Assembly (NCBI GenBank): GCA_003342815.1 | Contig: PTEX01000147.1 | Location: forward strand, 951,972-1,015,971 | Length of the DNA: 64,000 nt | Source: Eudromia elegans | Taxonomy: Eukaryota; Chordata; Aves; Tinamiformes; Tinamidae | Reading direction: 5' to 3' | Shown here: positions 42,399 through 56,685 of the stretch, piece by piece | Position numbering within the stretch: the first letter of the stretch is position 1 | Layout: every line of letters begins with the position of its first letter | Made by a program: the position numbers and the translations under genes | The notes under the pieces: generated by a model | Told to the model about the DNA's origin: nothing | Seen by the model: the letters and a program-made list of their open reading frames with translations, nothing else | Database searches by the model: none

Positions 42399-44898
42399 GT
42401 AGTATTATGTATATCAAAACCAGCCTTGGCTTTAGTTCCCTGATGTTATGCTCTGTTCTCTCCTCTCAGAAAATGCTTTTGGGTTAGAACTTAAGAAGGA
42501 ACTATCTGAAATTCCAAACTAAAAGCTGCTTACTTGCTGTCTTCAATGATTTCTGCTGTTTTCTTACACGGCATGGTCTTGAAAGCGGGTGGAAATATGA
42601 CTTGAAACATTCCTCCAGCTAAGCAGAACTGTTGCTGACAGTTATCCCTGACAGATACTACAAAAAATGAGTGATATTCTTTGCACAGACCTCATCCTGC
42701 TTCACGTCTCTGGTAATCTGTGGCCACGTTTTGCAAGCTTACTGCTTTCAGAAGGCTCTCTATAGCAGATGCTGCTTTTGAGAGCAGCGTAAGCCTGGCT
42801 CTTCTTAAAAACAACCTTAGACCACGGTGTTACTATATTTAGTTTCCCAGTAATTAGTCCTGGAACATGCAAGAATTAGTCCAGGAACAGCAAAATATCT
42901 CATTTCTTTTAACGGCCTGGGCCAGTTTCATACCAGCCAAGTAGCTCGCTCCCCTGATGCTGCTCTGTCCCTGCACTCCACGCTCAGACAATTCCCCACT
43001 CTGGTCTTTGGTGATATTCCTGGTAACAATTTTCTATGTGACCGACCTCCTGGCACTTGAGTGCAGCTCCAGAAAATACTTGGAGTTTTACAAACTTCTT
43101 ATTAAAAGCAAAAAACCCAACCTGAAGGAAGTAGATCTGTGACTAGTGCAGTACTGTAATTACAGATAAAAACATATAAGCTAACACATGAGTATTTGTA
43201 GTGCCTTAGTTGAACTGTGCTTGTGTAACCTCAGCACGCGGAGCTGATGTGCTGTGACTTGAAGCTTTCTTGCCTGCGTATGGGAGCCTAGAGAAGCAGC
43301 TTTGTGTGGAAGCAGCTGCAGCAGAAGGTACCTCGGCAGCCCGCCCACTCAATGCCCTAAGAAGCAGAGCTAGCAACGCTTCCCTCCCCACCACTGGGCT
43401 GAGCCTGGGGACTTGTCAGGCAGGATGAGAAGTTGCTTGCCCCTCAGGCTGTAGTTGGATGGAGAGAGCACTGTAGAAATCCATTATCCTGCAAACAAAT
43501 GATAGGTTCCCTTTATTTCTTTCTTTGAATATATATATTATTTTCCTTCAGGCATGTGTGCGATAGTTTATATGTATATAAAAATGCAAGTTTGCTTCTT
43601 TGGGCCCTCTATTTCAACTGCTGGGAAATGGCACTCTTTTCTGTACATCTGAATCTCCTGGAATCTGTCAAATTAAACATCCCCAGCATAGTTAAATGCT
43701 GCCTTCTTTACTGCTCTTCTCAAGGCAGAATTTGACCTATAGTAGTAGCCAGTCACATGAATGTTTAAATTTAGTAAGTGGGTTTCATTTTTCAAAGTAT
43801 TTTTTAAAAACATTATTTTAAATTTTGTTCAAGGAAGGTTTGTTATTGTTCTATAAATGCTGTCTGAAGGTTCCAGCTGGTGCTGCAGAGAACTGCAGGG
43901 ATGGACATTTTGATGAATAAAGGCCAACAGAAATTTCTGTCCCCCAATTTATCACAAAAATATTGCAAGTAATTGCAAGCTATCTGCTATCATTTACCTA
44001 AAGGTCTTTATGTAATAAATATCGAGTGAATAGGTGACCTGATAATAATGAAGGAAGTTGATGTGCGCAACTCAACCAGCAAATCAGAGCTGGTAATTGC
44101 ATATAATAAGCAAGTCTCTCCATCTCCTCAAACCTTGAGGAAGACACTACGAATTCTTAGGTCTTTACAAAATTATCCAGTCATGAGAAAAAAATCTACT
44201 TTTTATAAGTACGATGTTAAATAAAAAGGTTAAACTGATGAGTTATCATAGGTTAAGAACAAAAAGTATCTACAAGGCTCCTTTGTGCAGGTAGATTGTT
44301 TTGCCATTATATTTCTCTTAAATTGTGTAACAGATTATGTTACAAAATGCTTACAAAAATGGATCGTATAAATATTTTTGAAATCTCATGTCTTCAGCCT
44401 AAGAGGAAAAAAAAAAAATCATATAATGGTAGCTAAACTGCTCCCAGAAAAGTAGGTTTAAAGTATTTTTTAAAATCAAAATCTATGTGTTTCCCTAATT
44501 TCTGGAATAGCTAGATTTAATTTCTCTTTAAAAGGGAAAGGAAACTGCCATAATGAAAAACACGGTGCTGTATTTCAAATGTTTAACCTACAGGTCATCT
44601 AATAGTAAGATTTTTTTTTTCCATTTTTGCTTACAAAGCCATTCTGTCATTGTGTTGGGAGAAGCATGGGCTATCATGCTATGTTGATTTTTGTGTAAAA
44701 TCTTTGTGCTTCCTCTAGTGAAAGGATTGGAGTGCTTTGCTCTGTTGATGCTACCTTTCATGGAGACAGTTTGTGAAGGTCTTTTATGAATAGCATTTAT
44801 AATGTTTTTACAAATATTCTTTGTTCATGTTTGGGAACTGAATAGCCATAATCACATTTAGATTTCATACTCAGAAAAACAATTTTTGTTTTATGTAA

Positions 44899-44926
44899 AT
44901 ATATATATATACACACACATATATAC
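44899..44926 (+). repeat. Compound AT/AC microsatellite
   Basis: A TA-alternating run is followed by (AC)5 and a return to TATATA, 28 bases of alternating purine-pyrimidine in all. It lies 2.5 kb downstream of the presumed GPR52 end. Confidence 0.9.
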
Positions 44927-46571
44927 CTGGAATATCTTACCAGTCAATACCAAAAATCGGCTACTGAGAAAAGTGTATCCATTAATGTTAGCTATGTCAT
45001 TGACTTGTTATCTAGCATATAACAAATGAAGTTTAAATAGAAACAGAATATTGAGCTGATGGGATATGCATCAGCTTTTATACTGTCACAGTTGTTTCTC
45101 AACATGAAATTATTTTATCTATTAAGGTTTGCAGCCAAGCAAATAAATATATGGATTTTTTTTATGCTGCTGCTTGAATGTTGAGGATCTTGCCTCCCTG
45201 CATCCAAGCACTTGCTCACTGTGGGACTCTGCCTTTAATAAATCTCAAGAACGAGTTGGGATGATTTGCCAAGGAAAAGTGCCAGGGTTCTCCAGGTCAG
45301 AATTGCTGTGGGGGCCCAATGTCCAGGTAGGTGGCAGTGACCTCCCCACCCATCCTCTTGGAAGAGCTCATGTTCCCATCCTTCCCCTTCGATGTCACTG
45401 CTACCTAAAGGACAAGTTTAAGTCTTTGCCTTTATTCCTCCCTTTTCCCCTCTCCTTTTCCCTAAGCTGATTTATGGGAGGGGTGTTGCATCATTTACCT
45501 AATGACCTGAATTGCAATTATTTTGCCTTTTTTTTTTGTTTGTTTTTCTCTTTTCATAGAATATTTTTATGTCCATTGTTGAATGGCAAAACAGACATGA
45601 CTTCGTTAACTTACTGGTAGCTAATTTTTTTAGGACTTTTCCGAAAAGGAAGCATCTCTGAGGTTGCTTTCTTACCACTTAAAATATTTTTCGGCAACTT
45701 ATCTTTCAAAGACTACTTAAGTTTTGTCTGTACCAAATGTGGCATTTAGTAGAATCTGGTTCTTTTTTAATTTAATATATACACACACTGTATACTGAAT
45801 TATACAGAGGTCTTTAGTCAGTAAGCTTTTTTATTTTTGAACAAAAGACTGTGTCAATTCTACAGATTAGTGGGGTGAAAGCACTTTGGGAGGTTATTTA
45901 AGATAACTTCCTACTTAGAGATTTTTCCAGTTAGTCTTCCTTATTCTTTTCTCCAACTGATATCAAGAAAATTCTTCTAAAAATAAGACCCGAGGTCTAT
46001 GAGTTTCAAGTGCTCCAGCAGTTTCTGAATGGAGGAAAAATTGTAAATGGCTGTTTTCTGACATAACCTTAAGAAAATGGTAGCAAAAACTAATCTTGTT
46101 TTAACATCCTTAATTTCTGACAATTTTTCCTTTTTCAAAGTTACCAGAAGGATAAGGTGGATATACAGAAACTTTAGTGCTTTCAGCTGTGTTGACAGGA
46201 GGCTGGAAAAAGCAATTTCAGGCAGTAAAAATGCCTGAAGATTTTGAGGATTTTATCACAATCTTCTGCAAACTGCTACCAAATATAACCTTCTTGAGAA
46301 GAAGGTGGCAGACCTCATAAAGCATCTTCTAGTTACTCTTAATCAGCAGGTGACTCCAATTGAACAAAAAAAAAGGTGATTCTGCTCACAAGTGACTTGT
46401 ATAAGTGCAATGATTGCCAAGGAGAAAAGGTTTCCTCCCTGCATATAGTGTTCCTGCTGTCTTAAAGCTTGTCAGTTAAGTTTTGTCATGAGTGTTATTC
46501 AAAATGTACTGAAAGATGAAGGCTGAGAAGAGAAAGCCCAGGCAAGTCTGTATCTTGCTTTCAGTGTTGCC

Positions 46572-46594
46572 TTTTTTTTTAAAAAAAAAAAAAA
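46572..46594. repeat. T9A14 homopolymer junction
   Basis: Nine T directly precede fourteen A, a self-complementary block that could fold on itself. It may be a remnant tail or simple slippage; no element was identified beside it. Confidence 0.8.
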
Positions 46595-48999
46595 TTTAAG
46601 TGAAATCTGTAAGTTTGTTGTCTTTACTTTTTTTCTTCTATGTGCTATTGAAATAAGGGCAAAATGGCAAATTCTTCTCCTTGTGGAAGTAATCAATTTT
46701 GGGAGAGATTTAAATGAAAAATAGGATAGGAAAGTATCTCAGAGGTGTTCCCTGGTAGAAAACATAGCATGTTCATTGTAGGGCCTACAAGTAATTTTGA
46801 TTTGGTATGCTCTAAGTAGGAAAGGCTTAGAGCATTGGTACCCATGGAAGCTTTAGTATGTGCATGATCTCTCAAGCATTACTTAGATATTGCTCTTGTC
46901 TAAAATCAACATTTTGAGTTATAAATGGACAAATGATATTTTCAGTTACTGGAGAACGCTATTTTGACCCCAAATTACATCTATGGTAACCCCTAGGCTT
47001 TTAAGTGTTTATTAACTGACTGTTGTGCTTGGATTCTCATTAGCTGCTTTATGATGGGAGAAAAAACAGAGGATCTGTATCTTGAGGCCAAGTTGCTGAT
47101 GGCTCCCCAACTGAATAACTGCCAAAGTCTTGCCCAAAATTATCGGCGCAAGGGAACACAGGTCATGCTGTGTCTACAGTTGTATGTGCTCTGTGAGGGC
47201 AGGCTCTTTTCTTTCCTGAAATAGTGTATGGGGTTAGCTAGGATAGGCAGTGAATACCCTTAGGTTGTCTTATCTCTGTGTTTGCATTCTTGTTAAAACC
47301 ATGCTTTTACCAAGTAAAAGCTGTGCTGTTTTGGAAGGAGTAAACTTTCTACTGCCGCCGCTTCAGTCAGGCGGTACGACACGTGAAGGCCTTGTGCCTT
47401 TTCTCTCTTTGCATTTTTACTGTATGCTGTTAATCTTCTGCAGGAGGGATGGGCAGCTGAAGGCAGTTATGTCTTGAAGGCTTTCAGCAAGGCTTTTGCA
47501 GAGTTTGTTTTTTAGGCATTTTAATAGCAAGGAAAGTCCTAGTAGTTCCTAAAAGGAGATTTGTATACTAGGAACAGTGATTTGTTATTAGGTCAAGAAC
47601 AGATTAATCTCTTTCTCATTTATCTTCATTACCTAAACAGGATCTTCAAAAGAAAATTGTACTATCATCAGGTTGATTTGGGCACTCCATTTTTTTTTTT
47701 TTTTAAAGCGCTTTAATGCAACTGAGTGTAGTTAAGGGTTGAGAGCATACAATGGCAGGGCTTCAGTGGTGGTTTTTTGTCTTCATTACAAGGGCTTTGG
47801 GGACCACTTTGTGGCTAGAGTCAGATAAGCATTAAATGTGTGCTAAAATAACCAAAGCCAAAACAGCAAACTAAGATTATAGATGAAAGCCCTTTAGCCA
47901 AACCGACTTTCCCCGTAATGCTGGCTGCTAAACATTGCCCAGGTAATTACCCTGTCAACTCATGAAGATTACATAAAAAGTCACGGAATCTAGTAAGTAT
48001 AAACCTCATTATGAGCTGTCATAATTAAATTATTCTTTAGATTTTTAATTACAGTTACAAATGACCTTTTTTTAATTTAGGAAAGTTTCTTTGGGAGACC
48101 CTTATTCTTCTGTGATTTAGTGTCCTGGGAGTTCACAACCAATTATTTATTTTCCTTTGTGGATTGGGTATTTCTAGCTCTGCTTTACTTGATTTTATTC
48201 TGGTTGAACGTTTGTGTATGTATATGTGTGTTTTCCTTTTTAAAATTAATCTCCATTCTGCAAATATTTAAATGTGTACTTTGCTTTAGTCATGTAAAAG
48301 CCTTTCTGAGAGTCTTAGAAAATTTTTGCCCTTTGCCAGAAATGCACCTATTCAGAAATCTGCATAAGCTGCATTCCATGGGGTTTCAAAGAGGTTGTTT
48401 GTTGGAGCGTCTCATGAAACCAGTCTTGGGTGTCCTCAAAGTTGCAGAAAATGTTTCTGCAGGTTTTTGTTTTCTGAGAATGTTAAACAGGAAAAGAAGC
48501 AAGCCTCTTGTAGTGCCCTAAAATATTATTTGTCACTGATTTTATCTTTAAATGTTACTAACTAAAGCAAATCTTTTTTTTTTTTTTATCGTGAATCAGT
48601 GTTTTGGTTGCAATTTATGGAGGCACTTTATGTTGCTATAACTATTCTCGGTATTTCCATTTACTGAAAGTACATGAGGGTCATGGCTTAAGTGCTGCTG
48701 AAAGTTTTCTCTGTGTTATCTCTATACATTTACAACTCTTTTCAGCCTTTTTTAAAATGAATTTCACTTCCTTAATAATACCTATATTTTAACAAATACC
48801 AGAATAAAAATGGTGGCAAACCAAGTATTCTTGTAATAATATTCTGGTAAAAACAAAAAATAATACATATTTATTAATGAACTGAGTTTTTCTGTTCTCT
48901 TGAGAAGCTTTCTTTAATGTAATTAAAAATGTTCACTTAATATGCAGTTACTGACAATTAAAAAAAAAAAAGCCTGGAGGTACTAGTACTTATAACGAG

Positions 49000-49470
49000 G
49001 AAACCTATTAAAAAATATCACTCCCTTCATGATTTGTCTGGATCTTGAATATTGTGTGTAATTTTGGTCCATGGCATTACAAGTGAAAATAATTGAAAGG
49101 ATGAGCAAAGGTCTTGGGGAAAAGGAGCGCCTCTTCTCTGAAGATGACTGGAAGTGGCTAACATTTTTCAACTCGGTGCAGGACAAGGTATGAGGAACTT
49201 TGAGAGTTTTACAGAGCCGTGAATGTCATGGGGAAGATCTGCCGGCCATAGTTGCTCATTGTGTGTCTTCCACTATAAAAAAAATCAATTGAAATTGCGG
49301 TAGGAAAACAAACAAAAGTCCCTTTCTGCACCAGGTGTGGACGAACGTGTGGAACTTGTTGCCAGAAGATGCTGTGGATGCCAAAAACTGGCATTGATTA
49401 AAAAGTGATCTGGAGAAATTTGAGGAGAAATAATATATTAATGTGCTGTCATCACATGTCTGCCTCAGGA
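49000..49470 (+). mobile_element. Ancient CR1/L3-like LINE fragment, sense
   Basis: Several blocks follow the 3' half of CR1-clade LINEs in order: 'tgtgtgtaattttggtcc', then 'aattgaaaggatgagcaaag', 'gtgtggaacttgttgccaga', 'gatgctgtggatgcc', and 'ttaaaaagtgatctgg' with 'agaaatttgaggag'. The style is that of an old CR1/L3 family and not the recent avian CR1 seen at 62905. Boundaries and subfamily are uncertain, and the middle portion is poorly matched. Confidence 0.55.
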
Positions 49471-52400
49471 GACCATATGCTGCAAATCATCAAAGACTGC
49501 AAGACTTGAAAGGGGAAACTGTCACTCTCTGTTTGTCCTGTTCTTATACTTTCCCCTAGACATCTGTTCCCACTACTGCTGCAGATGCTATTGAAGCTAG
49601 AGGAGCTATGGGTGGACCTAAAATATCTGCTCTTGTGTTAGTGCTCTTGCCTTGCTTTGTGAGTACTGACCTTGAGTTCTTGATTTCATAAGCTGTTGCA
49701 GAAAAAGAAAATCCACTAACAGCTACTTTTTATGAAGAAAATTAAGTGAAAAATAAGCATCTATGGCTGTGCATCTTTGCATGTGTGCAGGGAAGGTGGT
49801 TGGGAGAAGAGAAGGATCAGCGTGTACAAGAGTCCTAGTCTTTTCTGACTACCAAAGCCAAAACTCAGTTGAGGGGAGCACAGGCTGTAGTGGACTGTGT
49901 TGCTAGTTTTGATGATCATGCTAGTAGTGCTATCCCATGATCAGCATGGCAAATATCCCAGTGAACCGCAGCGGGGGAAGGACTGAGGCCCACCATTCCT
50001 ATTCACTGTTTATATGCCATTTTTATCCCCAAACCTCCCAAGAGCAGCGTTGAGGCTAGGCCTGGGGTTGATGTATTTGTGGAGCTGGTCACAGTGGGTA
50101 GTTTGCTCTGCTGTCATCTTACCTCTTTATTTCCCAGCTAGAGGTTGGACAAAGGAATGGTTTCCTCCTACTCCTCCTGATTTGCATTTAGACCAGGTAA
50201 CATGGACTTGCCTTAGATAATATCGTATTTTATTTTGAAGCTAGTAGTGCTGTCCTGTGAATAAGTTGTAATATTTAGGAGGCATTCAACAATGTTTTGG
50301 GTCCTTTTATCCCTAGGTGCTTTGTATAAATTACAGTAGCCTTGTCTTTAAACGGCTAAATCCTATTCTCTATGTGCAGTTTTAATTTCCTGAGTTGTGG
50401 TTCAGTACACTGCTGAGCTTTAAGGCAAGCTTAAGTTGCCGTCTTGCTTATTAGCTCAGGAGACTGAAAGAGGGGGAAAATGTTAGACAAAATCATAGCT
50501 TACACTATAAATATTTAGATTATGTCATGACTGAGGATGTCTTGTTCATGTCACTGTGGAAGGCTGCAAGTGAGCATGCAACAACAAGCAAGACCCTGGG
50601 ATTTTTTTTTCTTCCTTACAAATTAATTACTTGGAGACCAAAGAGTATGCACTTTCTATTTTAAAAAGAATATTTTCATGCAGCAGATTTTGAAACTTCA
50701 GGTGTATATTTGGTTCATATTGTTCTATTCCATTGGAAACATTAGTCATATTACTGTAATTTAAAATATTGAAGGTTGGAGGCTTAGCTACCAACAAACA
50801 TTTTGTATCTCCTACTACTGTTTTAGTTTTTAGTTAGTTGTGTATACTGTTTGTATACACAAAGCAGTTTCAGTTAACAGTCGGAAAACGGCAATATTTT
50901 CATCAAAAGGCATTTTTTGCAGCTTTTAAAATGTGGTAGCTCATTATTACTAATTATGTGTATATTACATGCATATGTATACCTATTCTTTCACCAGATT
51001 TCCTGTTGGCTTCAGGGGAATCACTGAGTTTTAAGGGATGCTGGCTCCATTTTCTGTGTTCAGTCTGTCAGGGATATGGAAAGCCCCAGGTCTCCTGATT
51101 TGTAGGAGATGCAGCACATAACTCCCAACTCGGTGCATTGCGGGAGAGGAGAAAGCATTTGAGGCAGTACTCATGAGGAGCTAAGGGCCACCAGAGACTA
51201 GTGCGCATCTGTGTGCTTGTGTGTTCTGCTGAAGGCACTATATTAACATATGTTCAGAAAAATTATTTTTCTCGTGTCTGTTAATAAATGCTGTTAAAAT
51301 GCATGGAGCATTAAAGAAAAAGGGCAAGGTATTTGTTAGCTGCAGTTTGCTGTTTGGCATTTCATCTGCTCAAACCATTTTCAGAGTAGGTAAATTGATG
51401 GGAAGGATTTAAAAAGAGTATTAATGTTTCCATTTAAGAAAATTGGATGAATGTTAGGTTTTAATACTTTACAAGATTATTTAACTACAAATTGATATGG
51501 TAAACAGAGACAGTTGAGAAAGCCTAATCCTGGGATATGGTTTTGGAGCATCTATAGCTGGCTCTCAGCGAGCTGGCTGCTTTGTGATCCTCCCCCTGCT
51601 CCCTTGTGCAAACTGCCTTGCAATTTAACAGTGCAATGAGCATTTTCCCTTGGAGTTAAGTAAGCCGTATGAAAATATGAGGCATTGAAGTATCCTGTAA
51701 CACGTTTATTCCTGCAAGATTAAACCTAGTTTTTCTTACTGGCAGCTGATGTGGTCCATTTTGCATGACAGAGAACTAGAACATGTGAAGTTGGAGCTGA
51801 AAGCTCATATCTTGCTGGAAACACGAAATATTCTTTATAGGCTGAACAAGGTTCTGTTTTACGGCGGGCATGTTCACAAAGTTGTTGCTTAGCTGCGTGC
51901 TGCCGGGTTGAGGTGCTGCAAGCTGGCTGCTGTGCTGCCTGCAAAGCGAAGGGGGCCATGAGGCATCCTCTGTGCGGCTCCTGTGGAGCACGAGATTCCG
52001 CTGTTTAGGCTTCTCTTCACACCTCAGACCTTCTCTATTGCTAACAATAAAATAGTGCCACGCGCATCAGTTGGGCTCCATTTAGGTGTTATACTTGTAA
52101 GACTGGACAAAGCACCTATCTCCATTCTGTGGGAAGTATTCTGCAAGTCTGTGCTCTTCAGTTCTTCCTGTTTCCTTGCATTGGTGTTTCTAGCTGTGTT
52201 TGAGTGGACGTGCCTTCCTGTTAATCACGTTTTGTCAAAACTAGGGCCAGATTAGCATGCATTAAATTATTATATTTATATTTTGTTGTTCTTAGAGTTT
52301 CCTGAATTCACAGCTTGATTTAAATTGTGAATTTACTATTTTGGGACAATATGTGAATTGTTTTCCCATTGCTAGAGCCTGTGTACTTGTGTGTTTGTCT

Positions 52401-55400
52401 CCACCCCATATCTGGATTATGTCAGTAGTTCCAAGTTGCAAAATGGGCAGCCTTCACCCAACAGTCATTTAATCGCTTAAAAAAAACCCCAGAAAACATA
52501 TTTCCCCTGCCAAAGGTAAAACCATGTTTGGGACTAGATGGGAGTCCATGGTGAAGTCTTGGCACTCTGCAGTCTGGCTTTCAAAGCTTTCATATCTGTG
52601 TTTTAGGCAGAACTGACCAAAGTAACACTGCAGCTGCGGCCTTTTCAGACTCTGCTTGCTTATGGGCTAAAAACGTTTGAAGAAGAGCTGAATGTTTGAT
52701 CACATACACCCAATTTCATACAAAGTATGGCAGAAGCTACGTGATGTTCCAGACATATTTTAATGCTCAGCTGTGCAATTTTATATATGTGTCCTATAAT
52801 TCTATTGCAACTTTTTTTGCTTGAACAAGGTGTTCTGTATCAGGTTATTGCTGGGGTTTATGTAACTTGGGAACTGCTGCCCAGGCGAGGCTGAAGCAGG
52901 ACGTCCTTCCTCGCCACCCTGTCGCCTGCAGAGCTGCCATCTGGGCCTGGGGGATGAGCTCTAGAGAGGACTTGGATGCCATCCAGGCCATGTTACTGAA
53001 ACCTTGAAGCAAACAGGACAAAACCTAAGCAAATGAAGCCATTGGGCCTTGGGGATGCATTTGGGGACCTCAAGACTCTTGGCCACAAAGCCTTTGTTTA
53101 CAAGAGTCAGAGGAGAGAGTTTCAGATGGTCTGTGTTTTCAGTATTTGAAGAAAGTTTGGGCTGAAATCTTATGGCTTATTTTTGAGTCTGTTTTTCCTT
53201 GTGTTACGGTCAAATACTGCCTTCTGGAGCACTGCTCTTTTTGTGCTTGTGGGGAGTTAATTTATTTCTCCCAGTAGGAATGAATGTGCAAGAGTGGAGA
53301 GACTTATACATCCCTGTTTACCTCAGTTTTATTTTGTAACCATAGGGCAGTTTCATTTCTATTAAAAAAATCATTCTCTTAGATCTCTATATTGGAAGAT
53401 TCCTTAGAAAAGCAAAGTTTGTTTAATAGCTCTTTTTTTTTCTGGCTGTGACCCTTTTTTTAATTAAAAGATTAAGTTTGAATCCACAATTTTTTTCTAT
53501 CTGAATGCCTTTTCAGTCTCTTGATTTGCTCTGTTCATATTCCTTAGACGTTAAGTAACGTTATTTCACTCCTGACTTAAGTATGAATTACCCAATAATA
53601 CTGCAAAATGTCACGTGTGCGGGGAGGAGGAAGGTTGCCTTAGTGTTTAGAGTTGAGCAAGGGCTGATCGTTCAGGTTCTCACCAATTTTTCCCTGTTTA
53701 GATTGATCAGTAGTTTTTTTTTTTTCTATATTTGTCTGTTTTTCTTCCCCGCTCTGCTTCATCTGATACATCATTCTTCTTTCTCATGTGCTCTGTCCAT
53801 GGCCAATTTGGATCTTCTTTTAAGATGTGTCTTTAGACTTCAAGGATCTTACTGGCTCTGTGAAGTCCTTGGCAGAAGCTGTGGCATTTGAATAGCTGTT
53901 TGCAGGCCTCCTCTCCAAGCCCAAATCGATGGAAGTTGCTCTGTCAGCCGCTGTGGTCTTAGTGCTTTGGGTTGCATGGCAGATAGCTGCAGGACACTTA
54001 GATTGGAAGGTCATTCTCAAATGCCTTTCAGAGGGGAACTAAATAATCAAGAAATCCAGGACTTTTTGAGGCAAAAGTTCTATCAGATGGCTATGAGAGC
54101 TTTTGCATGTAATGATTATCTTGCAAACCTGACAAAAAACAGTTGCAGAAGCAGTAAGTTGTGCTTTTAGAAACAATTTCCGTGGTTCAGGATCATGGTC
54201 CAAAAGGAAGTGTCTGAACTGAGTAGATGCAAGAACTACCTGCAAGGCCTTGAGCAACATGGAGGAAAATGCAGTCAGGTGGAGCAACTCAAACAGGGAC
54301 TTGCTGAACTCTCTTCCCTCCCTTCCACTGAAGGAAGGGAATGCCATGAGGCAGTTCTTCATGGATATTTATGCGCTTAATGGATAGCTTGATCTTGCTG
54401 CATTTTAGTGAAATTCAATTTTGAAGTGTGCTGCACATTTAACCAACTTGCCCATCGTTCTTTTCTCCAGTTTCTAGGATATGTGGTAGAATGAGGCCAC
54501 TCATACTGTTCCTCAGCTGATGCAAGAGGCATTTTTAAATGCTGCTAGGTGGGTGGCAGGCACATAAGAATAAATCCCTTTTCTTCTCTGTTGGAATCAA
54601 CAGCATTTATTTTTCTACCCCGTAAATCTATTAGACGTTTTTTAACTCTGTGTTGATGCCAAGAAGCAGACAACATCTATTCCTGCTCTGCACTGCTTCC
54701 GCTCCCAAGGCTTATATAACCAAAGAAATAGATTAGTACTAAAACATTTCTTTAAAATTGCACTGTTTCATCTGTATAGACTATCTCCTTAAGAGCCTTA
54801 GATAAGAGTAAAAAGGTATTGGAAAATTTGTTATAACTCCCTCAGGCTCTACAAATTTTTAAAACTTGTATAAGTTGATTTAAATTTTTTTGTCCAGTTG
54901 TGAGCATAATTGCCGACTCAAGACAGTTTTGAGAGCTTGGAAATTTTTCATTCCAGTGTGATCAGAAACATCTAGTTTTGCTGAGCTGCATTTTATAGGA
55001 AAAAACAAACAAGCGAAAGGAAACCCTCATGCATACTCTGCAAAGAGAACAGTATGAAAAAAACTTAATTTGACATTGATAAATTTATTTGGCACAAAAT
55101 ATTTTGAAGAACCAGAAGAAGACTATTTTTGAAAAGTTTAACATCAGAAGTCAGTATACACTGGAATGTGCCTTTGCAATTTTTGTGTTATGCTGGAAAA
55201 AAAAGCATTTAGAAGTAACTTCTATTGCAACCAGTATTTGTTATCATTATATAATAAATATTGTACAGTGGAAAAAATAATGACTTTCTAAATACAAGCT
55301 TTTTTTTATAGATCTCCTGCTTCCAAGTAAAGTTAGTCTTTTGTGCTTATGGCTGCACTAGGTGGACAAGAAAATATGAACAATACACAAGCCAGTCAAT

Positions 55401-55694
55401 TGTTAAAATTTGGATGAAAGTAGGAGTCTAGCTTGTTAGTGCAGTAAACACTATATATAAGAGATAATTGTTCTCCACTACAGTTGGTTTTAGAAAACCT
55501 CAGTAAAAGAGCAGGGTGATTCTATTACTTACAAGTATGCCACTAGTATGTAGAGTCTTAAATCACTTGCTTGTGCACTTATTGCAGCATTACAAGGGAA
55601 AGTTGTGCAAGTGATAAATTGTACTGGCAGTCTCACTTGACTCCGTATATTTATGGATAGTGTGCCTGCAAATGAATTATTAACTAAGTGTTAA

Positions 55695-55730
55695 GAAATG
55701 TATTCTTTCATATAGAAATGTACTCTTTCA
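55695..55730 (+). repeat. Imperfect 20-bp tandem duplication
   Basis: gaaatgtattctttcatata is followed directly by gaaatgtactctttcaga; the copies differ by one transition in the shared part. Confidence 0.75.
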
Positions 55731-56599
55731 GAGTGCTGTTGTCTGTGCTATAAAACTTCATTCAAAATAGGCAGCTTAAGGTATAATTATATGGATAAGT
55801 ATTTCTTTGACTACTGCTGTAGTGTTCCTCAAGCTGTTCATTGTTTGCAGGTGATACTGGTTAACTGATTTGAAAGGTTGAAATTTCTAAACTTTTTTCA
55901 AAAAAGAGTGATGTAGAAGAATTGATATGAAGACTAGTCTATAGAGAGCCTACAGAGTCTACACAGATTTGTTTGAGATTTAGGTGTAAGGATGGAAGAG
56001 AATGTTTTGCCCAACCTTTAAACTAGCAAAGAGTTTTTGCAAAAAATGCCAAGCTTTCAATCTTTTCTTGCTCAAGTAATTTTAAAAAAAAGTTTTAAGG
56101 AATGTAAAGGTGATATTCATACATATTTTTGTCAAATAACTGGCTAACTATTTACAGATAAAGCAAATTCATGTCTTAATCCATCCTATCCAGCAGCAGT
56201 TGGAGAGGCAAGGAAGACCATGATTTAGTAAAAATACTTTTGAAGTCCTTACATCCTTATATTTTATCTTTGCACTAATGTTCGTATACAGTTGGCGAAT
56301 AGTAGATTGGCTAACAATTAAAAATTGCGAACAATTTTGCTTTACACATCAGTGAGAAACCTTCCATCAACCTCTCCTTGAATGTTGAAAGGAAATACAA
56401 ATTGAGGAAAGGCAGGAACCCACTGTGCCATTTGCAAGATTCATTTCCATAAGAAATGAGGCTAAAAACACACTTTCATGCAACACTAATAGTGATGTAT
56501 TGGTGGGAACAAGTTTAATGAAGAGCTGTCTTATGCATTTACAGGATAATATTGTTCCTGTAATTGGGTGCTGAAAGCAACCTTGTTACTTGTTGCATG

Positions 56600-56685
56600 G
56601 AATTGCAGTATCACCAAAGGATTAAGATTGGAAGAGACCTTTCGAGAACATTGCACAGGATTGCGTCCAGGCAGGTTTTGTCATA
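56600..56685 (-). mobile_element. CR1 LINE 3' tail, antisense
   Basis: 'attaagattggaagagacct' followed by 'ttcgagaacatt' is the reverse complement of the CR1 3' phrase (compare 'aggtcccttccaacc'). It is preceded by a degraded octamer-like region ('gaattgcagtatcacc'). It is short and diverged, and lies opposite to RABGAP1L in orientation. Confidence 0.65.

Larger units (their letters stand above)
40783..42415 (+). other. GPR52: GPR52 3' UTR (inferred extent)
   Basis: No gene follows GPR52. AATAAA occurs at 42063, 42093 and 42393; the last is followed by T/G-rich sequence suited to cleavage, so it is taken as the probable end. The stretch is AT-rich, contains a 20-bp tandem duplication at 41078-41117, and holds several short open frames on both strands that look like chance. 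The true 3' end needs transcript data. Confidence 0.5.

Noticed and set aside
48120-48521. 133-codon + strand open frame
   Set aside because: Hydrophobic and Cys/Phe-rich as expected of translated T-rich intron; no known domain, and no clear acceptor or donor pair.
54039-54380. Opposed open frames near 54.2 kb, considered as a processed pseudogene
   Set aside because: Neither strand resembles a known protein, and no poly(A) tract or target-site duplication was seen.
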